In this document: piece after piece, positions 44,959-53,552 of the stretch
How the letters are laid out: each line of letters starts with the position of its first letter
Numbering within the stretch: position 1 is the stretch's first letter
Assembly (NCBI RefSeq): GCF_900590885.1
Contig: NZ_UUON01000001.1
Span: 558,001-622,000 of the forward strand
Length of the DNA stretch: 64,000 bases
Source: Pseudomonas viridiflava
GTDB taxonomy: Bacteria > Pseudomonadota > Gammaproteobacteria > Pseudomonadales > Pseudomonadaceae
Reading direction: 5' to 3'
Made by a program: the position numbers and the translations under genes
Notes under the pieces: model-generated
What the model saw: the letters and a program-made list of their open reading frames with translations, nothing else
What the model was told of the DNA's origin: nothing
The model's database searches: none

Positions 44959-45439
44959 CGTAGAAAATGCAGCCGATCAGCCGCGCAAACAGGCTGAGGG
45001 TTTCCGGCAGGTTGGGGTCGTCGAACAGCATCCCCCGTGAGTCCAGCGCACACAGTGCGCCGAACAGGCGGCCGTCGGGGAGGAAGATCGGCGCACCGGC
45101 GTAGCTCTCGATCGAGAACTGCTTGACCACCGGGCGTGTGGCGAAACGGCCGTTGTCACTGATTTGCGGGATGAACAAGGTTTGCGGGTTGATGCAAAAC
45201 TCGCTGCACAGGGTGGTTTCCAGGTCGAGCACGTCATCGACGTGGATGCCCATGTCGGCGGTGTCGTGCACCGAGCAGACAATCCACTCCAGGTCGGTGA
45301 ACTTGGCGATCCCGGCAAAGCGCATGCCGGTCAGGCGGGTGACCAGTTGCAGGATGCTGGTGGTGGCTTCGATTTCGGCGATGGCAGCGCGTTCGTCGGC
45401 GCTGAGCAAAGACTGTGGGGCGGTGACGCTTGGAAGCAT
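44933..45439 (-). CDS. GAF-domain protein
   Basis: 168-residue protein made of a single GAF domain: FAGIAKFTDLEWIVCSVHD, ETTLCSEFC and SYAGAPIFLPDGRLFGALCALD are the characteristic strands. There is no attached output domain, so it may be a small-molecule or redox sensor (two cysteines in LCSEFC) that acts through a partner. ATG 45439 has GGAG 8 bases upstream; a GTG at 45448 is less likely. A hairpin separates it from proP upstream on the same strand. Confidence 0.8.
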   Translation of the reverse strand: MLPSVTAPQSLLSADERAAIAEIEATTSILQLVTRLTGMRFAGIAKFTDLEWIVCSVHDTADMGIHVDDVLDLETTLCSEFCINPQTLFIPQISDNGRFATRPVVKQFSIESYAGAPIFLPDGRLFGALCALDSRGMLFDDPNLPETLSLFARLIGCIFYANLTATEQ

Positions 45440-45454
45440 GCTGAACACTCCAAA

Positions 45455-45480
45455 GGCATGGCGGCAAGGGCCGCCATGCC
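45455..45480 (-). terminator. Hairpin terminator after proP
   Basis: GGCATGGCGGC and GCCGCCATGCC, perfect 11-bp arms with a 4-base loop, lie between the proP stop and the GAF gene. On the minus strand only TTT follows, so it is a weak rho-independent terminator and some read-through into the GAF gene is possible. Confidence 0.6.
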
Positions 45481-45490
45481 GGGTAGGGGC

Positions 45491-46993
45491 TTAATTGATA
45501 CGCGGATGCTGCTGCACCAGATTCTGGCGCTTGGCTTCCAGTTCGGCAATTTCGGCGTCGATGTCTTCGATTTTCTGCTCGATATTGTCGTGGTGTTCCT
45601 GCAGCAGTTCCTTGGCTTCTTCCATGTCGGAGGCGGCCGGGGCGGCGCCGCGCAGGGGCTTGTTGGCGGTTTCCTTCATGGTCAGGCCGGTGATCAGGCC
45701 GACCACCGCAAATACCATCAGGTAGTAGGCGGGCATGAACAGATCGTTGGTGCTTTCCACCAGCCAGGCCACGGCGGTCGGGGTCACGCCGGCAATCAGC
45801 ACCGAAACGTTGAACGCACTGGCCAATGCACTGTAGCGCAGGTGAGTGGGGAACATCGCGGGCAGCGTCGAGGCCATCACGCCGATGAAGAAGTTCAGGA
45901 TCACCGCAAGAATCAGCAGGCCGGCGAAGATCAAGCCGGTCTTGCCGCTGGTGATCAGCATGAACGCCGGAATCGCCAGGAACAGCAGGCCGATGCTACC
46001 GGCGATGATGAAAGGCTTGCGGCCGATCTTGTCGCTGACAAAACCGATGAACGGCTGCACGAACAGCATGCCGACCATGATCGCGATGATGATCAGTACG
46101 CCGCTGTTTTCCGAGTAGTGCAGGTTATGTGAGAGGTAGCTCGGCATGTACGTGAGCAGCATGTAGTAGGTCACGTTGGTGGCCGCGACGATACCGATGC
46201 AGGTCAGCAGGCTGCGCCAGTGCTTGGTGGCAATTTCCTTGAACGAAACTTTGGGGCCGTGGGTCAGGCCTTCGCGGTCGCCTTGCTCGAGCTTGTCGAC
46301 ATGCTGTTGGAAGGCTGGGGTTTCTTCCAGTGCGTGGCGCAGGTACAGGCCGATCAGGCCCAGAGGCAGCGCAAGGAAGAACGGCAGGCGCCAGCCCCAG
46401 GACTCGAATTCGGCTTCGCCAAGCACGCTGGAAATCAGCACCACCACGCCAGCACCAAGCACGAAACCGGCGATGGAGCCGAAGTCCAGCCAGCTGCCGA
46501 GGAAGCCGCGCTTGCGGTCGGGGGCGTATTCGGCGACGAAAATCGATGCGCCGGTGTACTCGCCGCCCACGGAGAAGCCTTGGGCCATCTTGCACAGCAA
46601 CAACAGGATCGGTGCCCAGATGCCAATGGAGGCATAACCCGGAATCAGGCCGATGGCGAAGGTGCTCAGGGACATGATCACGATGGTGGCGGCGAGGACT
46701 TTCTGTCGCCCGTATTTATCCCCCAGGGCGCCGAAGAACAGGCCACCCAAAGGGCGAATCAGGAACGGTACCGAGAAGGTCGCCAGTGCGGCGATCATTT
46801 GTACGCTGGGCGAGGCGTCGGGGAAGAACACTTTACCGAGCACATAGGCGACAAACCCGTAGACGCCGAAGTCGAACCATTCCATGGCGTTGCCGAGTGC
46901 GGCGGCGGTGATCGCCTTGCGCATCTTGGCGTCGTCGACGATGGTGATGTCTTTCAAACCGATGGGTTTGACGCTTTTCTTACGTAATTTCAT
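45491..46993 (-). CDS. proP: Osmoprotectant/proline-betaine symporter ProP
   Basis: MHS-family MFS symporter that takes up proline, glycine betaine or ectoine under osmotic stress. 500 residues, twelve helices. ALGNAMEWFDFGVYGFVAY and RPLGGLFFGALGDKYGRQ are family signatures. The last about 45 residues form a charged heptad-rich coiled coil (EEAKELLQEHHDNIEQKIED onward), a feature of osmosensing ProP proteins. Start at ATG 46993. A long stem-loop lies in the leader directly upstream. Confidence 0.9.
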   Translation of the reverse strand: MKLRKKSVKPIGLKDITIVDDAKMRKAITAAALGNAMEWFDFGVYGFVAYVLGKVFFPDASPSVQMIAALATFSVPFLIRPLGGLFFGALGDKYGRQKVLAATIVIMSLSTFAIGLIPGYASIGIWAPILLLLCKMAQGFSVGGEYTGASIFVAEYAPDRKRGFLGSWLDFGSIAGFVLGAGVVVLISSVLGEAEFESWGWRLPFFLALPLGLIGLYLRHALEETPAFQQHVDKLEQGDREGLTHGPKVSFKEIATKHWRSLLTCIGIVAATNVTYYMLLTYMPSYLSHNLHYSENSGVLIIIAIMVGMLFVQPFIGFVSDKIGRKPFIIAGSIGLLFLAIPAFMLITSGKTGLIFAGLLILAVILNFFIGVMASTLPAMFPTHLRYSALASAFNVSVLIAGVTPTAVAWLVESTNDLFMPAYYLMVFAVVGLITGLTMKETANKPLRGAAPAASDMEEAKELLQEHHDNIEQKIEDIDAEIAELEAKRQNLVQQHPRIN

Positions 46994-47009
46994 GCGGGCC
47001 ACTCTAAAA

Positions 47010-47061
47010 CTGAACACAGGGGAGGTGCCATCGTTGCGATGGCACCGCTCTGTCAGTTCAG
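47010..47061 (-). promoter_or_regulatory. Nested stem-loop in the proP leader
   Basis: An inner perfect stem GGTGCCATCG-TTG-CGATGGCACC (47024-47046) is enclosed by CTGAAC/GTTCAG and ACAG/CTGT arms. In the minus-strand transcript it is followed by TTTT and then the proP start codon at 46993. It could be a leader attenuator or an RNA structure that affects translation. Confidence 0.5.
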
Positions 47062-47148
47062 ATACAACTGCATACGAAATAATTCACCACTATTTTGGTT
47101 TTTTTGCGCGTGGATTTAACTTAGTTGATTTGGTCGGGAGATCTCCGC

Positions 47149-47679
47149 ATGCGTGTCATCGCCTCACGTCTGATTTACCGCCAGCCGAAACCCACAGATG
47201 TGCAGCGATTGTTCGCGATCTTCGGTGACCCTCAGACTAACCTCTTCAACCCCGCCGGGCCGATGCCCAGCCTGTCTGCCGCCCAGCGCCTGCTCGACCA
47301 TTGGCTCGAACAGTGGGCCACCCTCGGTTATGGCTGGTGGGCCATCGCCCGCGTTGAGGCGCCGGAGCACATCATCGGGTTTGGCGGCATTGCGCCGCTT
47401 AACTACCTCACACAACCGCGCGTCAACCTGGGCTATCGCTTTGCCGTGGAAGCCTGGGGGCAGGGTTACGCCACCGAACTGGCGCGCGATGCGCTGGTGC
47501 TCGCGTTTGAAACCCTGGGCTTGCCCGCAGTGTATGGCCTGGTGCGGCCGGACCACGCCGCGTCGATCCGCGTGCTGGAAAAGGTCGGCCTGCAGCCGTT
47601 CGGCGAGCTGGACGATGTGCCGGGCAAAGCGCCCAGCCGGGTGATGCGCATTTGTCATCCTACAACTGCGACAATCTGA
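47149..47679 (+). CDS. GNAT-family N-acetyltransferase
   Basis: 176-residue acetyltransferase of the Acetyltransf_3 (RimJ/RimL-like) group. The acetyl-CoA region can be read in GYRFAVEAWGQGYATELARDA (the Q/R-x-x-G-x-A-like loop is GQGYAT) and the later HAASIRVLEKVGLQPFGE. Acceptor unknown; RimJ/L relatives act on protein N-termini, others on drugs or small molecules. GGGAG precedes ATG 47149. It stands alone between proP and the MFS gene. Confidence 0.83.
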   Translation: MRVIASRLIYRQPKPTDVQRLFAIFGDPQTNLFNPAGPMPSLSAAQRLLDHWLEQWATLGYGWWAIARVEAPEHIIGFGGIAPLNYLTQPRVNLGYRFAVEAWGQGYATELARDALVLAFETLGLPAVYGLVRPDHAASIRVLEKVGLQPFGELDDVPGKAPSRVMRICHPTTATI

Positions 47680-47726
47680 CACTTTTCGTAACCACGTAAG
47701 CACTGGACATACGCCAATCTTTGCGA

Positions 47727-47755
47727 TTGACACCGGGCAGGCGTCCCGATATAAA
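47727..47755 (+). promoter_or_regulatory. Sigma-70 promoter of the hexuronate-type MFS gene
   Basis: TTGACA (47727-47732), 17-base spacer, TATAAA (47750-47755): near-consensus. The start site would be about 47762, directly at the operator sequences that follow. Confidence 0.85.
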
Positions 47756-47763
47756 AGTCGCAG

Positions 47764-47794
47764 TTGTACGACGACATATGACGTTACATATGTC
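47764..47794 (+). promoter_or_regulatory. Operator sites over the transcription start of the MFS gene
   Basis: TTGTACGACGA (47764-47774) matches 10 of 11 bases of the reverse complement of the site at 25810. It overlaps by two bases a second perfect repeat, GACATATG-N6-CATATGTC (47773-47794). A repressor here would block the strong promoter just upstream; a GntR-family sugar-acid regulator is the likely binder. Confidence 0.6.
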
Positions 47795-47822
47795 CTATCT
47801 AACAAAAATAAAAAGTGATGCC

Positions 47823-49226
47823 ATGAACTTGAACGAGCCCATCAACGCCCACCGCGTTGGCCAAGCTGTAGGCAACTATCGCTGGACCATCTGCGCGATG
47901 CTGTTTTTCGCCACCACCGTCAACTACCTCGACCGCCAGGTGCTCAGCCTGTTGGCCCCGCAGTTGTCGACGCAATTTGGCTGGAGCAACACCGACTACG
48001 CCAACATTGCCGCTGTGTTCCAGTTCGTCTATGCGATTTCGATGCTGTTCGCCGGGCGCTTTGTCGACAAGATCGGCACCAAGGCGGCCTACGTGGTAGC
48101 GATTGGCATCTGGTCCACCGGCGCGATCATGCATGCGTTTTCGGTACCGATGGGCGAGGGCATCGCCGCCGTCAGCGGGGCGATTGGGCTGGCGGTGATT
48201 CCGGTGTCGATTGCCGGCTTCATGTTATCCCGCGCCGTGCTGGCGATTGGCGAGGCGGGTAACTTCCCGATCGCGATCAAAGCCACTGCGGAATATTTCC
48301 CCAAGAAAGAACGCTCGCTGGCCACCGGTATTTTCAACTCCGGCGCCAACGTCGGTGCGATCCTGGCGCCGATCTGCGTGCCGTTGATTGCCGGCATGTG
48401 GGGCTGGGAAGCGGCCTTTATGGTGATCGGCATGCTCGGCTTTGTGTGGGTCGCGGTGTGGGCGGCGGTGTATGAAAAGCCCGAGCAGCAAAAACGTCTG
48501 TCGGCCGACGAGCTGGCCTATATCCGCAGCGACCAGCCTGTGCAGGCATTTACCCAGGCGCCGGCCGGCGGCGTCGAGAAGAAAGTTTCGTGGTTCAAAC
48601 TGCTGACCTACCGCCAGACCTGGGCGTTTGCCTTCGGCAAGTTCATGACCGACGGCGTGTGGTGGTTCTTCCTGTTCTGGCTGCCCACCTACCTGTCGGC
48701 GCAATACGGCATGAAAGGCGCCGATATCGTCATGCCGCTGGCTGTGCTCTACAGCATGACCATGGTCGGCAGCATCGGCGGCGGCTGGTTCCCCAGCTAC
48801 TTTATGGCGCGCGGCGATGCACCCTATGACGGCCGCATGAAAGCCATGTTGGTGATCGCGCTGTTCCCATTGGTGGTGTTGCTGGCGCAGCCCTTTGGCT
48901 ACATCAGCTTCTGGGTGCCGGTGCTGTTGATTGGTGTGGGCGCCTCGGCGCACCAGGCGTGGTCGTGCAATATATTCACCACCGTGTCCGACATGTTCCC
49001 GCAGAAAACCGTGGCCTCGGTGGTCGGCATCGGCGGCATGGCCGGCGGCATCGGCGGTGTGGTCATGACCAAGATCGGCGGCTGGGTGTTCGACTATTAC
49101 AAGTCGATCAACGATATCCACACCGGCTACATGATCATGTTCGCGATCTGTGCCCTGGCGTACCTGGTGGCCTGGAGCGTGATGAAGACGCTGGTGCCAC
49201 GCCATAAGGAAATCACTGACCTGTAA
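47823..49226 (+). CDS. MFS sugar-acid transporter (ExuT/ACS family)
   Basis: 467-residue MFS importer of the anion:cation symporter family. ATTVNYLDRQVLSLLAPQLS (about 30-50) is the ExuT/GudP-type TM1 signature; EAGNFPIAIKATAEYFPKKE is the matching loop. Hexuronates or aldarates are the likely substrates. The ribosome site before ATG 47823 is poor; earlier in-frame ATGs lie at 47778 and 47790 within the operator. A strong promoter and operator precede it, a terminator follows, and no catabolic gene is adjacent. Confidence 0.86.
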   Translation: MNLNEPINAHRVGQAVGNYRWTICAMLFFATTVNYLDRQVLSLLAPQLSTQFGWSNTDYANIAAVFQFVYAISMLFAGRFVDKIGTKAAYVVAIGIWSTGAIMHAFSVPMGEGIAAVSGAIGLAVIPVSIAGFMLSRAVLAIGEAGNFPIAIKATAEYFPKKERSLATGIFNSGANVGAILAPICVPLIAGMWGWEAAFMVIGMLGFVWVAVWAAVYEKPEQQKRLSADELAYIRSDQPVQAFTQAPAGGVEKKVSWFKLLTYRQTWAFAFGKFMTDGVWWFFLFWLPTYLSAQYGMKGADIVMPLAVLYSMTMVGSIGGGWFPSYFMARGDAPYDGRMKAMLVIALFPLVVLLAQPFGYISFWVPVLLIGVGASAHQAWSCNIFTTVSDMFPQKTVASVVGIGGMAGGIGGVVMTKIGGWVFDYYKSINDIHTGYMIMFAICALAYLVAWSVMKTLVPRHKEITDL

Positions 49227-49233
49227 TCGGTCA

Positions 49234-49262
49234 GGGGCTTGAGTTTCTCAAGCCCCTTTTTT
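49234..49262 (+). terminator. Rho-independent terminator after the MFS gene
   Basis: GGGGCTTGAG-TTT-CTCAAGCCCC, a perfect 10-bp stem (49234-49256), followed by six T. It reaches the stop codon of the convergent MarR-GNAT gene. Confidence 0.92.
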
Positions 49263-50181
49263 ACAGCGCGCGGGCCCAGGTCTGGCTGACCAGTTGCTTG
49301 CCGAAACTGAGCATTTGTTCTTCCTCCACCAACTCGAAACCGGCTCTCTGGTAGAGCTTGCGCGCGTCAGTGAGGATGTCCACGGTCCACAGCAGCATGC
49401 TTTTATAGCCGGCATGGCGCGCAAAGCGCAGGCATTCGTCCACCAGGCGCTGGCCGATGCCCAGGCCTCGGGCGCTGGCGTCCACATAGAGCATGCGCAG
49501 CTTGGCGGTGTCGTCGTCATGGCGCACCACGAATACCGAGCCGACCACTTCGCCGTCTTTCTCCGCAATCCAGCAGCGCTCCCGCGCCGGGTCGAACTCG
49601 CGCAGGTACTTGGCGACAATATCCGCCACCAGCGCTTCGAACTCCCAGTTCCACTGGTACTCGCGGGCATACAGCGCCGCTTGCGCCTGCACCACGCGGC
49701 CCATGTCCCCCGGTTGCGGGTCGCGCAGCAAGTAGCTGGGCGCAGTGCCTTGCAGCAGGGCCTGGATACGGCGCATGGCGTCGGTGAGCTGCTGTTGCTG
49801 GGCTTCAGGCAGGCCGTCGAGCAGGGCGATCACTTCGTTCTGGGTTTGTTGCTCCAGTGGCGCCAGCACGGCGCGGCCGTGATCGCTGAGGTGCAACAGC
49901 ACCGCGCGCGCATCGGTGACGGAGCGGACTTTCTGGATCAGGCCTTTTTTCTCCAGGCCACCGGTCAGCCGGCTCAGGTAGCCGGCATCAAGGCTGAGCA
50001 TTTGGCACAAGTCGGCGCTGGTGAGGTCGCCACGCGACGACAACTCATACATCACGCGGATTTCAGTCAGGGAAAACTCGCTTTGCAGCAGGTGTTCCTG
50101 CAACACGCCGATCTGATGGGTATAGAAGCGATTGAAACCGCGCACGATGCCGGCGCGTTCGACAAGCAGGGGTGTAGACAT
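49261..50181 (-). CDS. MarR-type regulator fused to a GNAT acetyltransferase
   Basis: 306-residue fusion protein. Residues about 1-140 are a MarR winged helix (FSLTEIRVMYELSSRGDLTS, LDAGYLSRLTGGLEKKGLIQ); residues about 150-306 are a GNAT domain (VGSVFVVRHD, then LYVDASARGLGIGQRLVDEC with the acetyl-CoA loop RGLGIG). Such two-part proteins occur widely; the acetylated molecule may also be the signal for derepression. Start at ATG 50181. Two palindromes bracket its -10 box, arguing for direct autorepression. Confidence 0.9.
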   Translation of the reverse strand: MSTPLLVERAGIVRGFNRFYTHQIGVLQEHLLQSEFSLTEIRVMYELSSRGDLTSADLCQMLSLDAGYLSRLTGGLEKKGLIQKVRSVTDARAVLLHLSDHGRAVLAPLEQQTQNEVIALLDGLPEAQQQQLTDAMRRIQALLQGTAPSYLLRDPQPGDMGRVVQAQAALYAREYQWNWEFEALVADIVAKYLREFDPARERCWIAEKDGEVVGSVFVVRHDDDTAKLRMLYVDASARGLGIGQRLVDECLRFARHAGYKSMLLWTVDILTDARKLYQRAGFELVEEEQMLSFGKQLVSQTWARAL

Positions 50182-50198
50182 GACGAATGCTCGAATGG

Positions 50199-50241
50199 TT
50201 GCCTGAGGCAATTATATTGTTGCCTTAGGCAACCATGTCAA
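50199..50241 (-). promoter_or_regulatory. Promoter and tandem operators of the MarR-GNAT gene
   Basis: On the minus strand TTGACA (50236-50241) and a consensus TATAAT (50211-50216) are 19 bases apart. Two related palindromes, TTGCCT-G-AGGCAA (50199-50211) and GTTGCCT-T-AGGCAAC (50219-50233), flank the -10 box with centres 21 bp apart, two helical turns. The -35 box lies in the 3' end of the EamA gene. Confidence 0.8.
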
Positions 50242-51218
50242 AGGTTTTCCTCGTAGGCGCGGGTGTGCAAGGAGTGCCGTGCACCACTGAGGATAATTCG
50301 AACCCCCATCACCACACCGATCAGCACCGCGGCCAGGCCCGCCGTCTCCATTGGCGTGGGCCAGCGCCCATGGAATCCCAGGCCGAGCAGGCTGGCGAAA
50401 AGTGACTCAAGGGCGATCAATTGACCGCTCAGCACCATCGGCAGACGACGGGTGGCAGCGTTCCAGGCCCAGGCGCCGATTACCGTCGACATCACGGCGA
50501 TGGTCAGGCTCCACGCATACAGCGGCCCGGCCTGGGCCAGGCCAAAACCAAGGGTCGGCAATTTGAACAAGCCGAGGGCGTAGACCAACGGGATCAAGCA
50601 CAGCACGGCGACGCCGGTGCCGAGCAACATCAGCGCGGTCCACAGGCCGGTCGCTTGCGCCGCCAGGCTTCCCAGGTGCTTTTGGTTGATCACGCTGAAC
50701 CACAGCCAAACGCCAAGCGCACTCAGCGAAAACAACAGCCCTGCCAGCCAGTTACCGGCCGCCAACGAAGGCTGCTCGAGGCTGCCGAGGTTCGACAGTA
50801 AAAGCCCCAACGTCAGGCACGCCAGCGGCGTTGCGAGGCGGCGCCACGGGACGCTCTTGTGCCTGGCATTGCCGAGCAGGGCCAGTAGCACCGGCACCAT
50901 CCCGACAAACGCCGGCGTCAATACCGGGCCGCCAAACATCACGCCTGCCGCGATGCACAGGCCGTAGACCAGGCAACCCAATGCCCCGAGCGCTGCGGCG
51001 AGGCACCGTTGGCCTGGCCCCAGCAGGTGCAGCTGGGCACGACACAGGATGGTGCCGATCACACCGAGTGCGCCGACGATCAGAAAGCGCACAGCCATCA
51101 GGTCGTAAAGGCTGTAGTCACCCGTCACGTAGGGCGCAATGAAGTTCAGCGCCCAGCCGAGCGTCGCGACGACCGCAAGGGCCACGCCAACGAGGATTGA
51201 GGTATGCGCAGAGGTCAT
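50238..51218 (-). CDS. EamA (DMT superfamily) transporter
   Basis: 326-residue transporter with ten hydrophobic helices and two EamA repeats (TLGWALNFIAPYV near the start; LIALESLFASLLGLGFHGRW near the end). It is divergent from a LysR regulator, the usual arrangement for controlled efflux of an amino acid or metabolite. The last four bases of the gene overlap the -35 box of the MarR-GNAT promoter, so transcription of one may affect the other. Confidence 0.85.
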   Translation of the reverse strand: MTSAHTSILVGVALAVVATLGWALNFIAPYVTGDYSLYDLMAVRFLIVGALGVIGTILCRAQLHLLGPGQRCLAAALGALGCLVYGLCIAAGVMFGGPVLTPAFVGMVPVLLALLGNARHKSVPWRRLATPLACLTLGLLLSNLGSLEQPSLAAGNWLAGLLFSLSALGVWLWFSVINQKHLGSLAAQATGLWTALMLLGTGVAVLCLIPLVYALGLFKLPTLGFGLAQAGPLYAWSLTIAVMSTVIGAWAWNAATRRLPMVLSGQLIALESLFASLLGLGFHGRWPTPMETAGLAAVLIGVVMGVRIILSGARHSLHTRAYEENL

Positions 51219-51225
51219 CAGGGTT

Positions 51226-51243
51226 ATCCATCAAGTAATGGAT
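51226..51243. promoter_or_regulatory. Candidate operator between EamA and LysR
   Basis: ATCCAT-N6-ATGGAT, perfect 6-bp arms, 8 bases upstream of the EamA start in a 92-base divergent region. It may be the LysR-type regulator's binding site, although the T-N11-A form is not exact. Confidence 0.4.
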
Positions 51244-51310
51244 TCATGGTGCCCACCCGCAGGGCTGTGCTACAAACGAGTTCTCGGCCCCGAATGCATA
51301 ACCTCAGATT

Positions 51311-52219
51311 ATGAATACACTCGGCAAAACCCTACCGCCCCTGGCCAGCTTGTTGCCCTTCGAAGCAGCCGCGCGTCTGGCCAGTTTCTCCAAGGCTGCT
51401 GACGAGTTGCACATCACCCAGGCCGCCATCAGCCGGCAGATTCGCGGGCTGGAAGACGACCTGGGCGTAAAGCTGTTCAGCCGGCGCAATCGTGGCGTGT
51501 TTCTTACGCAGGAAGGGCGTGAGTTGGCGCGGGTAGTCGGCGATGCGCTGCGAAGTATCAGCGACGCTGCCACGCGCCTGCGGGGCTCACTTCACAGCCA
51601 TCGCGTGGTGTTGCTGTGCCAGTTGTGCGAAGCGTTTTATTGGCTGATGCCGCGGCTGTCGACCTTCCATCAGCAATACCCGCATATCGAAATTCAGGTG
51701 GTGACCTCTACTCGCCCACTGACCGAATTCAACGATCACTTTGACGTCGCGCTGCAAAGCACGCAGCGCGCCAGTGGCTTGCACCCTTTGATGTTCAACG
51801 CCTCCGATGAGGTGTTTCCAGTGTGCAGTCCGGCTTACCTCAGTGCAGCGCAGCCGCTGTCGCTGGATGCGTTAAAGTCTTGCACGTTCCTGCACCACAG
51901 CGCCCATCCCCCGCACTTGATGGAATGGGACAGTTGGTTGCAGGTGTTTGGCCAGTCGCTGGCCGCTGATGGGCACGGGGTCACCTTCGATAGCTACCCG
52001 CTGATGTTGCAGGCGGCGGTGGAGGGGCATGGCGTCGCCATGGGCTGGCGACGTACTGCGAGCCGCCTGATTGAGAGTGGCGCGCTGGTCAGGCCCTGCG
52101 CGGAGAGTGTGCATTTGCCGCAAGCCATTTCGGTCTACAGGCACCAGGAAGGCAAGAGCCGCGCCGAAGTTTCGGCACTGCTGAACTGGCTGCAAACGCA
52201 ATTGCTGAGTGAAAGCTGA
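51311..52219 (+). CDS. LysR-family regulator (GcvA-like)
   Basis: 302-residue LysR regulator. The N-terminus LPPLASLLPFEAAARLASFSKAADELHITQAAISRQIRGLE is the GcvA/AmpR-like helix-turn-helix; the effector domain starts near residue 90. Likely controls the divergent EamA gene. A hairpin with a 10-bp stem begins at its stop codon, between it and the convergent sugar dehydrogenase gene. Confidence 0.88.
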   Translation: MNTLGKTLPPLASLLPFEAAARLASFSKAADELHITQAAISRQIRGLEDDLGVKLFSRRNRGVFLTQEGRELARVVGDALRSISDAATRLRGSLHSHRVVLLCQLCEAFYWLMPRLSTFHQQYPHIEIQVVTSTRPLTEFNDHFDVALQSTQRASGLHPLMFNASDEVFPVCSPAYLSAAQPLSLDALKSCTFLHHSAHPPHLMEWDSWLQVFGQSLAADGHGVTFDSYPLMLQAAVEGHGVAMGWRRTASRLIESGALVRPCAESVHLPQAISVYRHQEGKSRAEVSALLNWLQTQLLSES

Positions 52220-52241
52220 CAGGGGCGAAGCCGCCCCTGTC
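52218..52241. terminator. Hairpin between convergent genes
   Basis: GACAGGGGCG-AAGC-CGCCCCTGTC, perfect 10-bp stem, sits between the LysR and sugar dehydrogenase stop codons. Neither strand has a T-run, so it is at best a rho-assisted or bidirectional stabilising stem. Confidence 0.45.
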
Positions 52242-52256
52242 ATACGCCGCTACTTA

Positions 52257-53552
52257 TTACTTATTACGCGTCACCCGCCAAACGGTGTTGGCCAGGTCAT
52301 CGGCAATGATCAGCGCGCCTTTCGGGTCGACCGTCACGCCCACCGGGCGCCCACGGGTCTTGCCGTCGTCACCGCGAAAGCCGGTGGCGAAGTCAATCGG
52401 CTCGCCGGAGGGCTTGCCATTGCTGAACGGCACGAAGATCACCTTGTAGCCCACCGGGTTGTCGCGGTTCCAGCTGCCGTGTTCGCCAACGAACACGCCG
52501 TCGGCAAATTTTTCGCCCATGGCCGGGATCGAGAAGTCCACGCCCAGCGCCGCCACGTGGGAACCGAGGCTGTAATCCGGCTTGATCGCGGCGGCGACTT
52601 TGGCCGGGTTCTGCGGCTGCGCGCGCGGGTCGACGTTCTGGCCCCAATAGCTGTAGGGCCAGCCATAGAAGGCGCCTTCCTGTACCGAGGTCAGGTAGTC
52701 CGGCACCAGGTCGGGGCCGAGTTCGTCGCGTTCGTTCACCACCGTCCACAGCTTCCCGGAGTCCGGCTGGATGGTCAGCGCCGTGGGGTTGCGCAGGCCT
52801 GTCGCGTAAGGCTTGTGCGCGCCGGTGGCGGCGTCGATCTGCCAGACCATGGCGCGGTCGATTTCCACTTCCATGCCGCGCTCGGTGACGTTGCTATTGG
52901 AGCCGATGCCCACGTAGAGCTGGCTGCCGTCGTCGCTTACGGCCAGTGATTTGGTCCAGTGGTGGTTGATCTGCGCCGGCAGGTCGGTGACTTTACTGGG
53001 TGGGCCGCTGGCTTTGGTCTGGCCGTCGGCGTAGTCGAAGCTCACCAGTGCGTCCTGGTTGGCCACGTAGAGTTTGCCGTTGGCAAATGCCAGGCCGTAG
53101 GGCGCATTGAGGTTGTCGGCAAAGACGGTTTTCAGCTCGTAGGTGCCGTCACCATCGGCGTCGCGCAGCAGGGTCAGGCGGTTGCCACTTTTGACCTTGG
53201 TATTGCCTTCGGCCTTGATCAGGCTGGCGATCACGTCCTTGGGCTTGAGTTTGGCCGCGCTGCCGCCACGGCCTTCAGCGACAATGATGTCGCCGTTGGG
53301 CAGCACCAGGGTCTGGCGCGGGATGGCGAGGTCGGTGGCGATGGCGGTCACGCTATAGCCTTCGGGCACCTTGGGTTTCTGCTCGCCCCAAGGGGTTGGC
53401 TCGGCGATCTTCATGCTCGGCAAAAGGCTGCTTTGCTGCTCCGGCAGTTTCGGGTTGGGGCCACGGGCCTGGGTTTTATCACCTTCAGCACCGCCGCAGG
53501 CGCTCAGCAACAGCGCGGCACTTAACAGGCTCAGTGTGTGGAATGTTTTCAT
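52257..53552 (-). CDS. Lipoprotein PQQ-type sugar (sorbosone) dehydrogenase
   Basis: 431-residue beta-propeller of the soluble glucose/sorbosone dehydrogenase type. The signal peptide ends in a lipobox, LLSACGG, with the lipid-modified cysteine at about 18. Propeller and PQQ-site segments include LVLPNGDIIVAEGRGG, INHHWTKSLAVSDDG (the catalytic histidine region) and GLRNPTALTIQP. Its ATG overlaps the stop of the DUF2231 gene (ATGA), so both are translated together. The DUF2231 membrane protein may relay electrons or anchor it. Confidence 0.87.
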   Translation of the reverse strand: MKTFHTLSLLSAALLLSACGGAEGDKTQARGPNPKLPEQQSSLLPSMKIAEPTPWGEQKPKVPEGYSVTAIATDLAIPRQTLVLPNGDIIVAEGRGGSAAKLKPKDVIASLIKAEGNTKVKSGNRLTLLRDADGDGTYELKTVFADNLNAPYGLAFANGKLYVANQDALVSFDYADGQTKASGPPSKVTDLPAQINHHWTKSLAVSDDGSQLYVGIGSNSNVTERGMEVEIDRAMVWQIDAATGAHKPYATGLRNPTALTIQPDSGKLWTVVNERDELGPDLVPDYLTSVQEGAFYGWPYSYWGQNVDPRAQPQNPAKVAAAIKPDYSLGSHVAALGVDFSIPAMGEKFADGVFVGEHGSWNRDNPVGYKVIFVPFSNGKPSGEPIDFATGFRGDDGKTRGRPVGVTVDPKGALIIADDLANTVWRVTRNK

